Of a DNA stretch of 64,000 nucleotides, positions 45,471 to 54,202 are shown piece after piece; positions within the stretch are counted from its first letter, which is position 1, and every line of letters begins with the position of its first letter. The notes beneath the pieces are model-generated. The model had not been told where the DNA came from. It searched no databases and saw nothing but the letters and a program-made list of their open reading frames with translations. The stretch covers positions 93,298 to 157,297 of the forward strand of contig CANLTJ010000003.1 in assembly GCA_947493995.1 (NCBI GenBank), read 5' to 3'. The stretch comes from an uncultured Arachnia sp. Lineage in GTDB: Bacteria > Actinomycetota > Actinomycetes > Propionibacteriales > Propionibacteriaceae. A program made the position numbers and the translations under genes.

Positions 45471-46702
45471 CGTTGTTCTCCTGCCAATCGGTTCAGTGCA
45501 TCCATGGGTACGTGTACAAGGTGTTCTCTGTTGCGTCGTTCGTAAATGACTTCGTAGACGGCCTTGTCCGCCTCGAAGGCGGCAAGCAGCGCTTCCTCAT
45601 CCGGGCTGGGGGCACCATAGCCCTCGACGAACGCTGCGCGGCACTGGGACAGCCATGCTGGGGGAGCATCTCCGGCGGCCGCCGCATAGTCGAAGGAACG
45701 CAGCATGCCCGCCACGTCCCGCCAGCGGGAATCGGGCTCACGACGCTCAGCAAGCGTCTTCAACGGTTCACCCTCGAAGTCCACATAGCGCCAGTCGCCC
45801 TGGGAGAGGAGGACCTGCCCGAGGTGGCAGTCGCCATGGATGCGTTGGGTTTCCAGCGAGTGGGGCAGGGTGCTCCACGTACTCGCGATCGCGTCACGGA
45901 AGCTCAGGATTTCGGGGGCCTCCTCGGCTGCGGCTTCGTACCTCCGGCGGAACGTGGCCGCCAGTGAAGCTCCGTCGGTGTGGCCCGTGGCCAGACGATG
46001 GGTCAGGGTCTCATGGACGCGGGCCAGGGTGGCACCCAGATCGCGGGCCTCTCCCGTGAAGGAGGTGTTGCTGCGGGCGCTCTCCGTCGCGAGGTCGAAG
46101 CCGTCCTGGGGATCCACCAGTGCCTCGGTGAAGATGGCCAGGTCGGTGTTTCCTGCGCGCCATGCCCCGTGGATCTCGGCCACGGCTCCGGTTCCGGCCA
46201 GGGCTGCGTGCAGCTCCACATCAACGTTGGGGCCATCCTCCAACCGGCGAAACACCTTGCACATCAGTGCATCACCGAAGAAGAGCGACGTGTTGGACTG
46301 CTCCCCGGTGAAGCGTCGTCCCGGCAAATTGTGCGGGACATCGCCCCAACGCTGGAAGCCCGGCGCTTCTTTCGCCAAGAGGGAGAGCAACTGCCCTGCC
46401 GCAGCTGGATCGTCGCAGAGCTCCCCAATGCTGAACTCGCGTCCCTCCAGGTCCGTCGTTGTGAGCTCCGGGGCAACCGTTTCGTCGCGGGGGCGGTACA
46501 CGAGGGGCACGTGGTAGCGCTCGTGCTGGCCATTGCGGAAACCAACATCCAGGATGGCGCTGCGAAGACCGGTTCCGGTACTTGGGGGGATGAGCCAGTC
46601 AAGCAGCTCGACGTCCTCCAGCGTGCCTCCGCGGGAGCGCCCCGCGAACCAGCGAGCATCCTGGGTCAATCGCCACAGGGCAGCGTTCAGGTTCTCAGCC
46701 AT
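45467..46702 (-). CDS. pep2: Maltokinase
   Basis: 411 residues, aminoglycoside-phosphotransferase-like fold. Maltokinase (Mak/Pep2) phosphorylates maltose with ATP to maltose-1-phosphate, the donor for GlgE. Kinase motifs visible are the catalytic loop [12 protein letters not shown] with its Asp and Asn-equivalent position, and the metal-binding [15 protein letters not shown]. Position between glgE and glgB fits exactly. No treS is in the window, so maltose must come from another source such as TreS encoded elsewhere. Confidence 0.92.
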   Translation of the reverse strand: MAENLNAALWRLTQDARWFAGRSRGGTLEDVELLDWLIPPSTGTGLRSAILDVGFRNGQHERYHVPLVYRPRDETVAPELTTTDLEGREFSIGELCDDPAAAGQLLSLLAKEAPGFQRWGDVPHNLPGRRFTGEQSNTSLFFGDALMCKVFRRLEDGPNVDVELHAALAGTGAVAEIHGAWRAGNTDLAIFTEALVDPQDGFDLATESARSNTSFTGEARDLGATLARVHETLTHRLATGHTDGASLAATFRRRYEAAAEEAPEILSFRDAIASTWSTLPHSLETQRIHGDCHLGQVLLSQGDWRYVDFEGEPLKTLAERREPDSRWRDVAGMLRSFDYAAAAGDAPPAWLSQCRAAFVEGYGAPSPDEEALLAAFEADKAVYEVIYERRNREHLVHVPMDALNRLAGEQR

Positions 46703-46720
46703 GTGAAACCTCGGCTCCCT

Positions 46721-48733
46721 TCAGGGCATCAGGTGGAGGATGTGGGCGGGCTGGCCGGGATACAGACGCACGTAGTTGCGCTCGCCCCACGTGAACTCCC
46801 AACCCGTCAGCTCATCGATGGCCCGGATCTGCTGGCCAGCAGGGAAACCGAGCGCCTCGGAGTCCAGATACACCTCGGATTCGACGGTGTTGTCCGGGTC
46901 CAACGATGTGACGACCAGAATCGTGTCGTCTCCGTCCTGCTTGGAGAAGGCGATGATGCCGTCGTGGGGGACGTGGTGGAACATGATGTTGCGCAGCTGC
47001 TGCAGAGCCGGGTGGCGGTCCCGGATGGCATTGAGCTGACCCAGAAGGAGGTTGAGATTGGGTTGCGCGTCGAAGTCCCGGGGACGGTACTCGAACTTCT
47101 CGGAGTTCATGTACTCTTCCCGACCCGGTGCCAGTGCCTGGTGCTCGAAGAGTTCGTAGCCGGAGTAGACGCCCCACGTCGGGGACATCGTTGCTGCCAG
47201 TACCGCGCGGATGGCGAAGACTGCCGGATTGCCGGACTGCAGGTGGAACGGGTTGATGTCCGGGGTGTTGACGAAGAAGTTGGGGCGGAAGTAGGCATCC
47301 GTCTCGCGGGACAGCTCCTCCATGTACTCGGTGAGTTCCCACTTCGCGACCCGCCACGTGAAGTATGTGTAGGACTGCTGGAATCCCACCATGCCGAGCG
47401 CCCCCATCATGGCCGGTTTGGTGAAGGCCTCGGCGAGGAAGATGATCTCGGGATTCTTCTCGTACACCTTCTCCAGCAGCCAGTCCCAGAACTCGACGGG
47501 CTTGGTGTGGGGATTGTCCACGCGAAACACGGTCACGCCACGATCGATCCAGAAGTTCACGATCCGCAGTGCTTCGTTGTAGATGCCCTCCGGATCCTTG
47601 TCGAAGTTGATGGGGTAGATGTCCTGGTACTTCTTGGGGGGGTTCTCCGCGTAGGCGATGGTCCCGTCGGGACGTGTGCTGAACCACTCGGGGTGTTGCT
47701 CCACCCAGGGATGGTCGGGCGAGGCCTGGAGTGCGAAGTCCAGCGCCACTTCCAGTCCCAGCGAACGGGCCTTGGTCACGAAGCGGTCAAAGCTGTCCAG
47801 GTCACCCAGATCGGGGTGAATGGCGTCATGACCGCCCTCGGCTGATCCGATGGCCCACGGCGAGCCCGGATCGCTGTCGCCGGGCGTGAGCGTGTTGTTC
47901 CTGCCCTTGCGGAAGGCCTTCCCGATGGGATGAATGGGGGGCAGGTAGACCACGTTGAATCCCATGGCCGCCGCCGCTTCCAGGCGGGGGTGCGAGGAAT
48001 CGAAGGTGCCTGAGTGCCACGTCCCGGACTCGTCCTGCCACGCACCCTGCGAACGAGGGAAGAACTCGTACCACGACGAGAACAGGGCACGACGACGCTC
48101 CACCCGTACCGGATACTCCTGCGTGGCCGTCACCAGCTCACGCGGGCCGAAGCGTGCCATCGCGCGTTCGACGGGCCGCGACGTGACAAGGTCCAGCACC
48201 TCCTGGGCGGGGGTCTCCGACTTCAGCGCATTGACCACGGCTTCCAACAGGTGCTGCGCACTCGCGACGCGCTGCCTCTCCGCGTTCTGCGCTGCACGCG
48301 TGATCACGTCGAGGCCCTGTTGGTACACCAGGCCCACATCCATGCCGAGAGGGAGTTTCGTCTCTGCGTTGTGCAGCCACGTCATCCACGGGTCCGACCA
48401 TCCCTCCACGCGATAGGTCCAGTCCCCCTCGGTGGCCATGCGGATGGTCGCCTCCCACCTGTCCAGTCCCTCGGGCCCTGTGGGGTGCATGTCGATTCGA
48501 CGCTGCGTGCCGTGGGGGGCGCTCAGGATCACCGAAGCGTTGACCGCGTCGTGTCCTTCACGAAACACCGTGGCCGTGACTGTGAGACGTTCGTGCGCCA
48601 CGGCCTTGACGGGGTAGGCGCCGCACCGAATGACAGGGTGGACATCACTGACCGGTATGCGACCGAAGCCACCCGGGGTGCGGGAGATCGGCGATGGGCG
48701 AGATGCTGAGGGCAAAGAGTTCACGCTGATCAC
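46721..48733 (-). CDS. glgE: Alpha-1,4-glucan:maltose-1-phosphate maltosyltransferase
   Basis: 670 residues, GH13_3. It adds maltosyl units from maltose-1-phosphate to the growing alpha-glucan. Motifs are MGFNVVYLPPIHPIGKAFRKG, the nucleophile in VFRVDNPHTKP, the acid/base in FLAEAFTKP and the C-terminal APGREEY. The N-terminal domain starts with RIPVSDVHPVI. GTG at 48733 is the likely start but a GTG three codons later is possible. It is the first gene of glgE-pep2-glgB-Nudix and is divergent from glgP with 52 bases between them. Confidence 0.95.
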   Translation of the reverse strand: MISVNSLPSASRPSPISRTPGGFGRIPVSDVHPVIRCGAYPVKAVAHERLTVTATVFREGHDAVNASVILSAPHGTQRRIDMHPTGPEGLDRWEATIRMATEGDWTYRVEGWSDPWMTWLHNAETKLPLGMDVGLVYQQGLDVITRAAQNAERQRVASAQHLLEAVVNALKSETPAQEVLDLVTSRPVERAMARFGPRELVTATQEYPVRVERRRALFSSWYEFFPRSQGAWQDESGTWHSGTFDSSHPRLEAAAAMGFNVVYLPPIHPIGKAFRKGRNNTLTPGDSDPGSPWAIGSAEGGHDAIHPDLGDLDSFDRFVTKARSLGLEVALDFALQASPDHPWVEQHPEWFSTRPDGTIAYAENPPKKYQDIYPINFDKDPEGIYNEALRIVNFWIDRGVTVFRVDNPHTKPVEFWDWLLEKVYEKNPEIIFLAEAFTKPAMMGALGMVGFQQSYTYFTWRVAKWELTEYMEELSRETDAYFRPNFFVNTPDINPFHLQSGNPAVFAIRAVLAATMSPTWGVYSGYELFEHQALAPGREEYMNSEKFEYRPRDFDAQPNLNLLLGQLNAIRDRHPALQQLRNIMFHHVPHDGIIAFSKQDGDDTILVVTSLDPDNTVESEVYLDSEALGFPAGQQIRAIDELTGWEFTWGERNYVRLYPGQPAHILHLMP

Positions 48734-48773
48734 CCTATCGGCCCCGCGATTCTGACAAGTGGAAGTCACCCGG

Positions 48774-48779
48774 TAGCTT
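48774..48779 (+). promoter_or_regulatory. Leaderless -10 element (TAGCTT) of glgP
   Basis: TAGCTT is followed by exactly six bases and the GTG at 48786. CTGACA (48752-48757), 16 bases upstream, is a good -35. The glgE start on the other strand lies within 52 bases, so both promoters share this short region. Confidence 0.55.
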
Positions 48780-48785
48780 GGACCC

Positions 48786-51338
48786 GTGCGTGCATATCGT
48801 CGTTTCACCGTTCAGCCGGTGCTCCCAGAGAAAATTCATTCCCTCGAGGCTTTGGCCCACAACCTCCGGTGGTCGTGGCATCAACCGACCCAGGACCTGT
48901 TCCGGGCCATCGACCCGAAGCTGTGGGTCACCGTCGGTGAGGATCCGGTCAAGCTGTTGACAACGGTCCCCGCTGAGCGGATGCAGCAGCTCTCCCGTGA
49001 CAAGGTGTTCGTCCGCAAGGTGGAACTCCTTCACCAGGACCTGCTCACCTACCTCTCGGCCGATCTGTGGTTCCAGAACCATGCGGCCAAGGGCAATGAC
49101 GTCCCGCAGGGCATCGGGTACTTCTCCGCCGAGTTCGGCGTTTCGCAGACTCTTCCGCAGTACTCGGGTGGGTTGGGCATTCTTGCCGGCGACCATCTCA
49201 AGGCAGCTTCCGATCTCGGCCTGCCCCTGGTGGGCGTTGGTCTGCTGTACCGCCACGGGTACTTCCGTCAGTCGCTGAATGCGGCCGGCTGGCAACAGGA
49301 GCGCTACCCGGTGCTCTCGTCCAACGATCTGCCGGTGCGTCGACTCACGGATGAGACCGATGAACCGATCACCGTTTCCGTTCAGGTGTTCGGCCGTGAG
49401 GTGAGGGCGTGGGTCTGGGTGGCCTCCGTCGGCCGGATTCCGTTGCTGATGCTCGACACGGATCGCGAGGACAACGATCCTGAGGCGCGCAACATCACCG
49501 ACCGTCTCTACGGTGGAGGCACGGAGCACCGGCTCGCCCAGGAGGTGCTTCTGGGCATCGGCGGTGTGCGTGCGCTGCGTGAGTACTGCCGGGTCAGCGG
49601 CCACGCCTCACCGGACGTCTACCACTGCAACGAGGGCCACGCCGGGTTCCTCGGCTTCGAGCGCATCCGCGAGTACCTCACCGCTGGTCACGACCTCAAC
49701 TGCGCCGTCGAACTCACCCGCGCGGGCACTGTCTTCACCACCCACACCCCGGTCCCCGCCGGGATCGATCGTTTCGACCGTGTCCTGATCGAGCGCCAGT
49801 TCTCCACCTTCTGCGAAGGCCTGCCACTGGCGAAGATCCTCGAGTTCGGCTCCGAGAACTACAAGGGTGGGGATCAGGGCAAGTTCAACATGGCCGTGCT
49901 CGGTCTCCGCCTGGGTCAGCGCGCCAACGGTGTGTCCAAACTGCACGGCGAGGTCTCGCGAGAGATGTTCAACCCCTTGTGGCCCGATTTTGACGAGACG
50001 GAGGTGCCGATCACGTCGGTCACCAACGGTGTGCACCATCCGACCTGGATTCATCCCGAACTGCTGGAGATCCTTGAGGCACACACTGAGGACTCGGACA
50101 CCGTCATCGACGGTTACGACTGGTCCGCCATCCAGCGTGTGGAGGACGACGAGCTGTGGAGCCTCAAGCGCCAGTTGCGCGGTTCGATGATCCACATGGC
50201 GCGTCAGCGTCTCGCCGAGTCCTGCCGTGTGCGGGGCCTTCCGGACGACTGGACGGCCGATGCGCTGAACCCCCGCGTGTTGACACTCGGCTTTGCCCGA
50301 CGGGGAGCCTCCTACAAGCGTCTGACGCTCATGCTGAGCGACCCTGATCGCCTCAAGCGCCTCCTCAATCACCCCCAGACGCCGATCCAGATCGTCATTG
50401 CGGGCAAGGCCCACCCGGCCGACAACATCGGCAAGGCGCTCATCCAGAAGATGGTGCAGTTCGCGGACCAGAGCGATGTGCGCGGCAAGCTCGTTTTCCT
50501 GCCGGACTACGACATGTCGATGGCACGCCCGCTGTACCCCGGCTGCGACGTCTGGGTCAACAATCCGCTGCGTCCCTACGAGGCCTGTGGCACCTCCGGC
50601 ATGAAGGCGTCACTGAACGGCGCCGCCAACCTGTCCATCAAGGACGGCTGGTGGGACGAGCTTTATGCACCCGAGTTCGGCTGGGAGATTCCGTCGATGG
50701 AGGGCATCGCCGATCAGGATGAGCGCGACGCCGCGGAGGCCGAGTACCTCTACAGCATCATTGAGAACGAAATCATTCCGAAGTTCTACACGCTCGATGC
50801 CGAGGGCCACCCGCAGCAGTGGCTGAGGATGATGCGCGACACGATCAGCGACCTCGGCCCCAAGGTGCTCGCCTCCCGCATGGTGCGCGACTACGTGACG
50901 AACCTGTACGCCCCGGCAGCCCTGAGTTCGGCGGCCCTGAGCGACGATTCACATGCCCACGAGCTGGCGCAGTGGAAGGAGCGCATCCGTCGCGACTGGG
51001 ATTCCCTCAGCGTCGTTGCACTGGACACCAACGTCACCGGCAGGGTGGCATCCGGTGACAAGCTCGACATCACGGTGGACGTCCGTCTCGGCAACCTCTC
51101 GGCAAGCGATATCGCCGTCCAGTTGGTCTTCGGTGACGTGGACAACGAGGACAAGCTGCACAATATCCGCAAGTACGCCACGACGCCTGCGCGGGAGATT
51201 GACGGGATCACACGCTTCGAGGCTGAGATCCCGGCTCGTTACTCGGGGCAGATTGGTTGCCTCGCACGGGCCGTGCCGTCACATCCGTTGCTCTCCAGTG
51301 ACTCCGAGATGGGCCTGGCTGCGGTGATTGCGGGCTGA
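48786..51338 (+). CDS. glgP: Alpha-glucan phosphorylase
   Basis: 850 residues. It releases glucose-1-phosphate from alpha-1,4 glucans using phosphate and PLP. The GT35 features are GIGYFSAEFGVSQTLPQYSGGLGILAGDHLKAASDLG (given here only as landmark, near residues 113-150), the H-N-E-G segment YHCNEGHAGFLGFERI, and the PLP lysine in GTSGMKASLNGAANL. Size and the N-terminal start (VQPVLPEKIHSLEALAHNLRWSW) match the actinobacterial short type (Rv1328). It is divergent from glgE. Confidence 0.94.
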   Translation: MRAYRRFTVQPVLPEKIHSLEALAHNLRWSWHQPTQDLFRAIDPKLWVTVGEDPVKLLTTVPAERMQQLSRDKVFVRKVELLHQDLLTYLSADLWFQNHAAKGNDVPQGIGYFSAEFGVSQTLPQYSGGLGILAGDHLKAASDLGLPLVGVGLLYRHGYFRQSLNAAGWQQERYPVLSSNDLPVRRLTDETDEPITVSVQVFGREVRAWVWVASVGRIPLLMLDTDREDNDPEARNITDRLYGGGTEHRLAQEVLLGIGGVRALREYCRVSGHASPDVYHCNEGHAGFLGFERIREYLTAGHDLNCAVELTRAGTVFTTHTPVPAGIDRFDRVLIERQFSTFCEGLPLAKILEFGSENYKGGDQGKFNMAVLGLRLGQRANGVSKLHGEVSREMFNPLWPDFDETEVPITSVTNGVHHPTWIHPELLEILEAHTEDSDTVIDGYDWSAIQRVEDDELWSLKRQLRGSMIHMARQRLAESCRVRGLPDDWTADALNPRVLTLGFARRGASYKRLTLMLSDPDRLKRLLNHPQTPIQIVIAGKAHPADNIGKALIQKMVQFADQSDVRGKLVFLPDYDMSMARPLYPGCDVWVNNPLRPYEACGTSGMKASLNGAANLSIKDGWWDELYAPEFGWEIPSMEGIADQDERDAAEAEYLYSIIENEIIPKFYTLDAEGHPQQWLRMMRDTISDLGPKVLASRMVRDYVTNLYAPAALSSAALSDDSHAHELAQWKERIRRDWDSLSVVALDTNVTGRVASGDKLDITVDVRLGNLSASDIAVQLVFGDVDNEDKLHNIRKYATTPAREIDGITRFEAEIPARYSGQIGCLARAVPSHPLLSSDSEMGLAAVIAG

Positions 51339-51375
51339 GCCGCGGCATTGACTCTGGCCCCGGTGAGGGGGAAGC

Positions 51376-52173
51376 ATGTCAGGCATGACTTCTGACACGC
51401 GACGCAAGGTTCTCCTCACCGGAGCCACGGGTGGAGTGGGCCAGCTGCTCGAGGAGCGGTTGGCCGATTCCTATGACTTGGTCCTGACGGGGCGGACCCC
51501 CAGGACGGAGTTGGAGAAGAGAGAACTCATCAAGGCCGACTTGTCGGACTTCGACGAGGTTCTGGACCTCATGGAGGGCGTGGACACGGTCCTCCACGTG
51601 GCAGGCGCGGCGTCCCCCACCTCGGAGTGGGACAGCGTGCTACAGGCCAATATCATCGGCTTCCGCAATGTGCTCGAAGCCGCCCGTCAAGCAGGTGTGC
51701 GGCGGTTCGTCTTCGCGTCGTCCAACCACGCGATGGGCATGTATGACAGGGATGGCGAGTGGCCGGTCTATCCGCACTTCCTCCCGCGCGGTGACTCCCT
51801 CTACGGTGTCTCCAAGATCTTCGGTGAGGCCTTGGGCAGGTTCTACCACGATGAGTACGGCATCGATTTCATTTCTCTCAGGATCGGCTGGCAGGCCGAG
51901 AATCCGATGGAGATTGACACAGACGTGTTGCACGCCATGTGGCTCAGCGACGATGACGCCGAGCAGGTGTTCCGCTGCGCCATCGAGGCCGACGTCACGT
52001 TCGGGCTCTACTACGCCATCTCGGACAACCCCAACAGGCGCTGGGACCTCACCAACACGATGCTGGACCTGGGGTACCGGCCCAAGGACAGCTGGACCGA
52101 TGCTTCCGGGGCATCCGAGGACGTCGTCGAAGGCGGCAAACCGGCACCCAAGAACTGGCCCGAGGATTCCTGA
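51376..52173 (+). CDS. NAD-dependent epimerase/dehydratase family protein, uronate dehydrogenase-like
   Basis: 265 residues, short-chain Rossmann fold with LLTGATGGVGQLL at the N-terminus, D-rich strand ends, a serine in FASSNHAMGMY and the catalytic YGVSK. The segment SLYGVSKIFGEALGRFYHDEYGIDFISLRIGW is typical of uronate dehydrogenases, which oxidise galacturonate or glucuronate to the aldaric lactone. The assignment to that group is moderate. It lies downstream of glgP in the same direction after 37 bases and starts with GAGGGGGA a few bases before the ATG. Confidence 0.72.
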   Translation: MSGMTSDTRRKVLLTGATGGVGQLLEERLADSYDLVLTGRTPRTELEKRELIKADLSDFDEVLDLMEGVDTVLHVAGAASPTSEWDSVLQANIIGFRNVLEAARQAGVRRFVFASSNHAMGMYDRDGEWPVYPHFLPRGDSLYGVSKIFGEALGRFYHDEYGIDFISLRIGWQAENPMEIDTDVLHAMWLSDDDAEQVFRCAIEADVTFGLYYAISDNPNRRWDLTNTMLDLGYRPKDSWTDASGASEDVVEGGKPAPKNWPEDS

Positions 52174-52453
52174 CCGAGCCCGCCTCAATCGGCTGGGAGA
52201 CTGAGTTGTGAGACAACAGGGAAGGGAGGCATCCAGTCTCAGCACGGGAATATACGACCACGGCGATATAGAGCCGTGTGCATCGTGAGATGTCTTGTAA
52301 TCCTGAGTTGGGAGATTTCGAGGGCTGCCCTTTTCAGCGGGCAGGACGTCCATCGGCGGCGCTCGCCCGGCTTGTATCACTGGGAGTGCTGACAGCTCGA
52401 CTCCTCGTCACCTACGATGAGCCGACCGTCACTGTCGACCCGTTGGGAATTTC
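52174..52453 (+). other. Longest gene gap (280 bases)
   Basis: The gap is visibly less G+C-rich than its surroundings. It holds two small perfect hairpins, CACGGC/GCCGTG at 52259-52278 and CTGCCC/GGGCAG at 52325-52344, and a TACGAT hexamer about 40 bases before the next ATG that may be a -10 box. I see no convincing frame, tRNA or mobile-element end in it. Confidence 0.4.
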
Positions 52454-53356
52454 ATGAAACGTCCGTTCAGCATCCTTGCCTCCTCAGTCATACTTGGTCT
52501 TGTTGCCAGCATCGGCGCAGTGTCCACCGCCAGCGCCGATGTCGGCCCCGTCAGGCGCATCTCGTGTCCCAGCATCGCTGAGATCAATAAGCTCGACCCC
52601 GATTTCGGCGGACCGAGGTTGGGAAGGCTTGACGCCAGCTTGGATGCCTGCCTCTACTACGAAGAGGGAGACACGGAAGAAGACGGCTACACCCTCGGCG
52701 TGATCCTTGTGGATGACGCATCCACCCCGCAGCAATATCAGGACATGGTCCGTGCCAGCTACCCGAAGGACTATGGATACCCTTTCACGCCGGAGGCGCT
52801 TCCCGCCCTCGGAGAGGGAGCCTGGGGTTGGGCCGATATCGGACCGTATGAGCTCGCCTGGCAACTCTCTCCCGGTGTGGTCGCGTCCATGTACGGCGCG
52901 TGGGGAAACGGGGCGGCTAGTCTCGTTCCGCTGGCCGAACTGTTTCGCCCGATGATGGAGGTCTACACGATCCCCGGTGAACGGACCGTCAACGGCCGCC
53001 AGTGGCGCACCACGTGCGAGGGCTACTCCCGCACCGCCCGTTGCCGCACCGAGATCAAGGCCACCGTTGTCAGGAAGACCGCCACCGGTTACGCCAAGGT
53101 CCACGACTGGGCCTTCAACTCCTTGACGTACCGTTGGTCAGATCGCGCACTGTGGGGGAGTAACCCCCTCGGCTACACCAACAACGGCTGGACAAGCGCA
53201 GAGGGCCGTCAGTGGAAGACCGAGTGCGACACCGCCCGTACCGGCCGCGGCGCCTGCCGCAGCTACCTGTTGACCACAGTCATCGACTTCAAGGGCGGTA
53301 GGTACACCTCGGAGAACAAGTGGGTGTTCAACAATCAGGTGCTCTTCACCAACTGA
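52454..53356 (+). CDS. Secreted protein with a duplicated two-cysteine module, unknown function
   Basis: 300 residues. A Sec signal peptide ends in STASA after residue 28. Residues 29-175 are of unknown type. The C-terminal part is a repeat: module 1 (about 181-226) starts GRQWRTTC with C188 and C197, and module 2 (about 251-299) starts GRQWKTEC with C258 and C268, each ending in an aromatic stretch (WAFNS, WVFNN). The cysteines probably form one disulfide per module. Such modules occur singly or in tandem in actinobacterial surface proteins, as far as I recall; no function is known. The ATG has TTGGGA upstream. Confidence 0.7.
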   Translation: MKRPFSILASSVILGLVASIGAVSTASADVGPVRRISCPSIAEINKLDPDFGGPRLGRLDASLDACLYYEEGDTEEDGYTLGVILVDDASTPQQYQDMVRASYPKDYGYPFTPEALPALGEGAWGWADIGPYELAWQLSPGVVASMYGAWGNGAASLVPLAELFRPMMEVYTIPGERTVNGRQWRTTCEGYSRTARCRTEIKATVVRKTATGYAKVHDWAFNSLTYRWSDRALWGSNPLGYTNNGWTSAEGRQWKTECDTARTGRGACRSYLLTTVIDFKGGRYTSENKWVFNNQVLFTN

Positions 53357-53488
53357 TATGTCGAGACACTACCTACTCGGGCCACCTTTCCACTCGGTCG
53401 ATTCGGCACTTATCAGTAGAAACACTCCGACCCGACGGTGAAGCTGCACGTGGCAAACCGATCACCGCCCCACCGAAACCGAACCGGC

Positions 53489-53494
53489 TACGGT
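53489..53494 (+). promoter_or_regulatory. Leaderless -10 element (TACGGT) of the interrupted lipoprotein gene
   Basis: TACGGT is followed by exactly six bases and the ATG at 53501, indicating that the interrupted gene is probably still transcribed. Confidence 0.45.
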
Positions 53495-53500
53495 GGGGTG

Positions 53501-54103
53501 ATGCAGCGTCGCCCGGCCTCCCTACTTATCGCAATACTCACCCTTGCTTCGACCGGGTGCGCAGCACTTTTTCAGACGCCGGGCGATATTGACACTGTCA
53601 GCACACCGTCGCCAACAGAGACGTCGAAAACGAACGATGCCACTCACTCGGCGGTCACGACGGGGGGCACAGATTCCGAGTCGCGGGCGCAAGCGTAGGC
53701 TTGGCTCGACGCTGCGGTTCTTCCTGCGGAAGCGGTTCCCGCAACTGCGAGCGTTGCAGCGTTCAGTTCCTTCACGGCATGGCCATGTGGTCCTGTCGCC
53801 GAGTTGGAGGGATTCTGGTCGGTGCAAGGAGCGACCGTGAGCGAGACGGGAAATTGGCTTCAAGCGAATCCGACCGGTGATCTCATTTCGACTGCAGTCG
53901 CGCCAGTCCCCGATGATCCAATGATCCAGTCGGCGCGCGTCGGATACATTCCCGCGGAAGGCGCGCAAGAGGGCATTGTGTACACCATCGAGCGGATCTC
54001 AGAGGGTGTCGCGGTGCGCGCTGAGGTCGCGGCGCAGACCGACGATGCTTCGTGTCCCGCCTTGCCGGATGGCGGCGAGTACGGCGCGCCGGGTCAAGGA
54101 TAG
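53501..54103 (+). pseudogene. Lipoprotein gene interrupted by an in-frame TAG
   Basis: The reading frame starts at ATG 53501 with signal peptide MQRRPASLLIAILTLASTGC, lipidated C20. It stops at TAG 53696-53698 after 65 codons, then continues open in the same frame for a further 134 codons to TAG 54101-54103. The second part has normal, gene-like composition (FWSVQGATVSETGNW, GIVYTIERISEGVAVRAEV) and no plausible start of its own. The simplest reading is a nonsense mutation in a roughly 200-residue lipoprotein; a sequencing error or read-through is possible. If the TAG is real, the product would be a 65-residue tethered peptide. No family recognised. Confidence 0.6.
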
Positions 54104-54132
54104 GTTCAGAACTGGTAGGGCCGACCGAATGG

Positions 54133-54160
54133 ATCACCAGCGGCCCACACCTCCGGTGAT
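54133..54160. terminator. Possible terminator between convergent genes
   Basis: ATCACC (54133-54138) pairs with GGTGAT (54155-54160) in the gap between the interrupted lipoprotein gene and the convergent glgX stop. The stem is short, so the call is weak; it could serve both strands. Confidence 0.3.
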
Positions 54161-54202
54161 ATAAGACGGTCGAGTCGGAACGCCCATTTTGACGTAGCGC
54201 TG

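Noticed and set aside
45980..47845. 621-codon open frame opposite pep2 and glgE
   Set aside because: Antisense shadow with His/Gly/Val-rich composition typical of the complement of enzyme genes.
53696..53698. TAG as a pyrrolysine or other recoding site
   Set aside because: rpmE and atpC use TAG as a plain stop, no recoding machinery is in view and the context does not point to it. A nonsense mutation or sequencing error is simpler.
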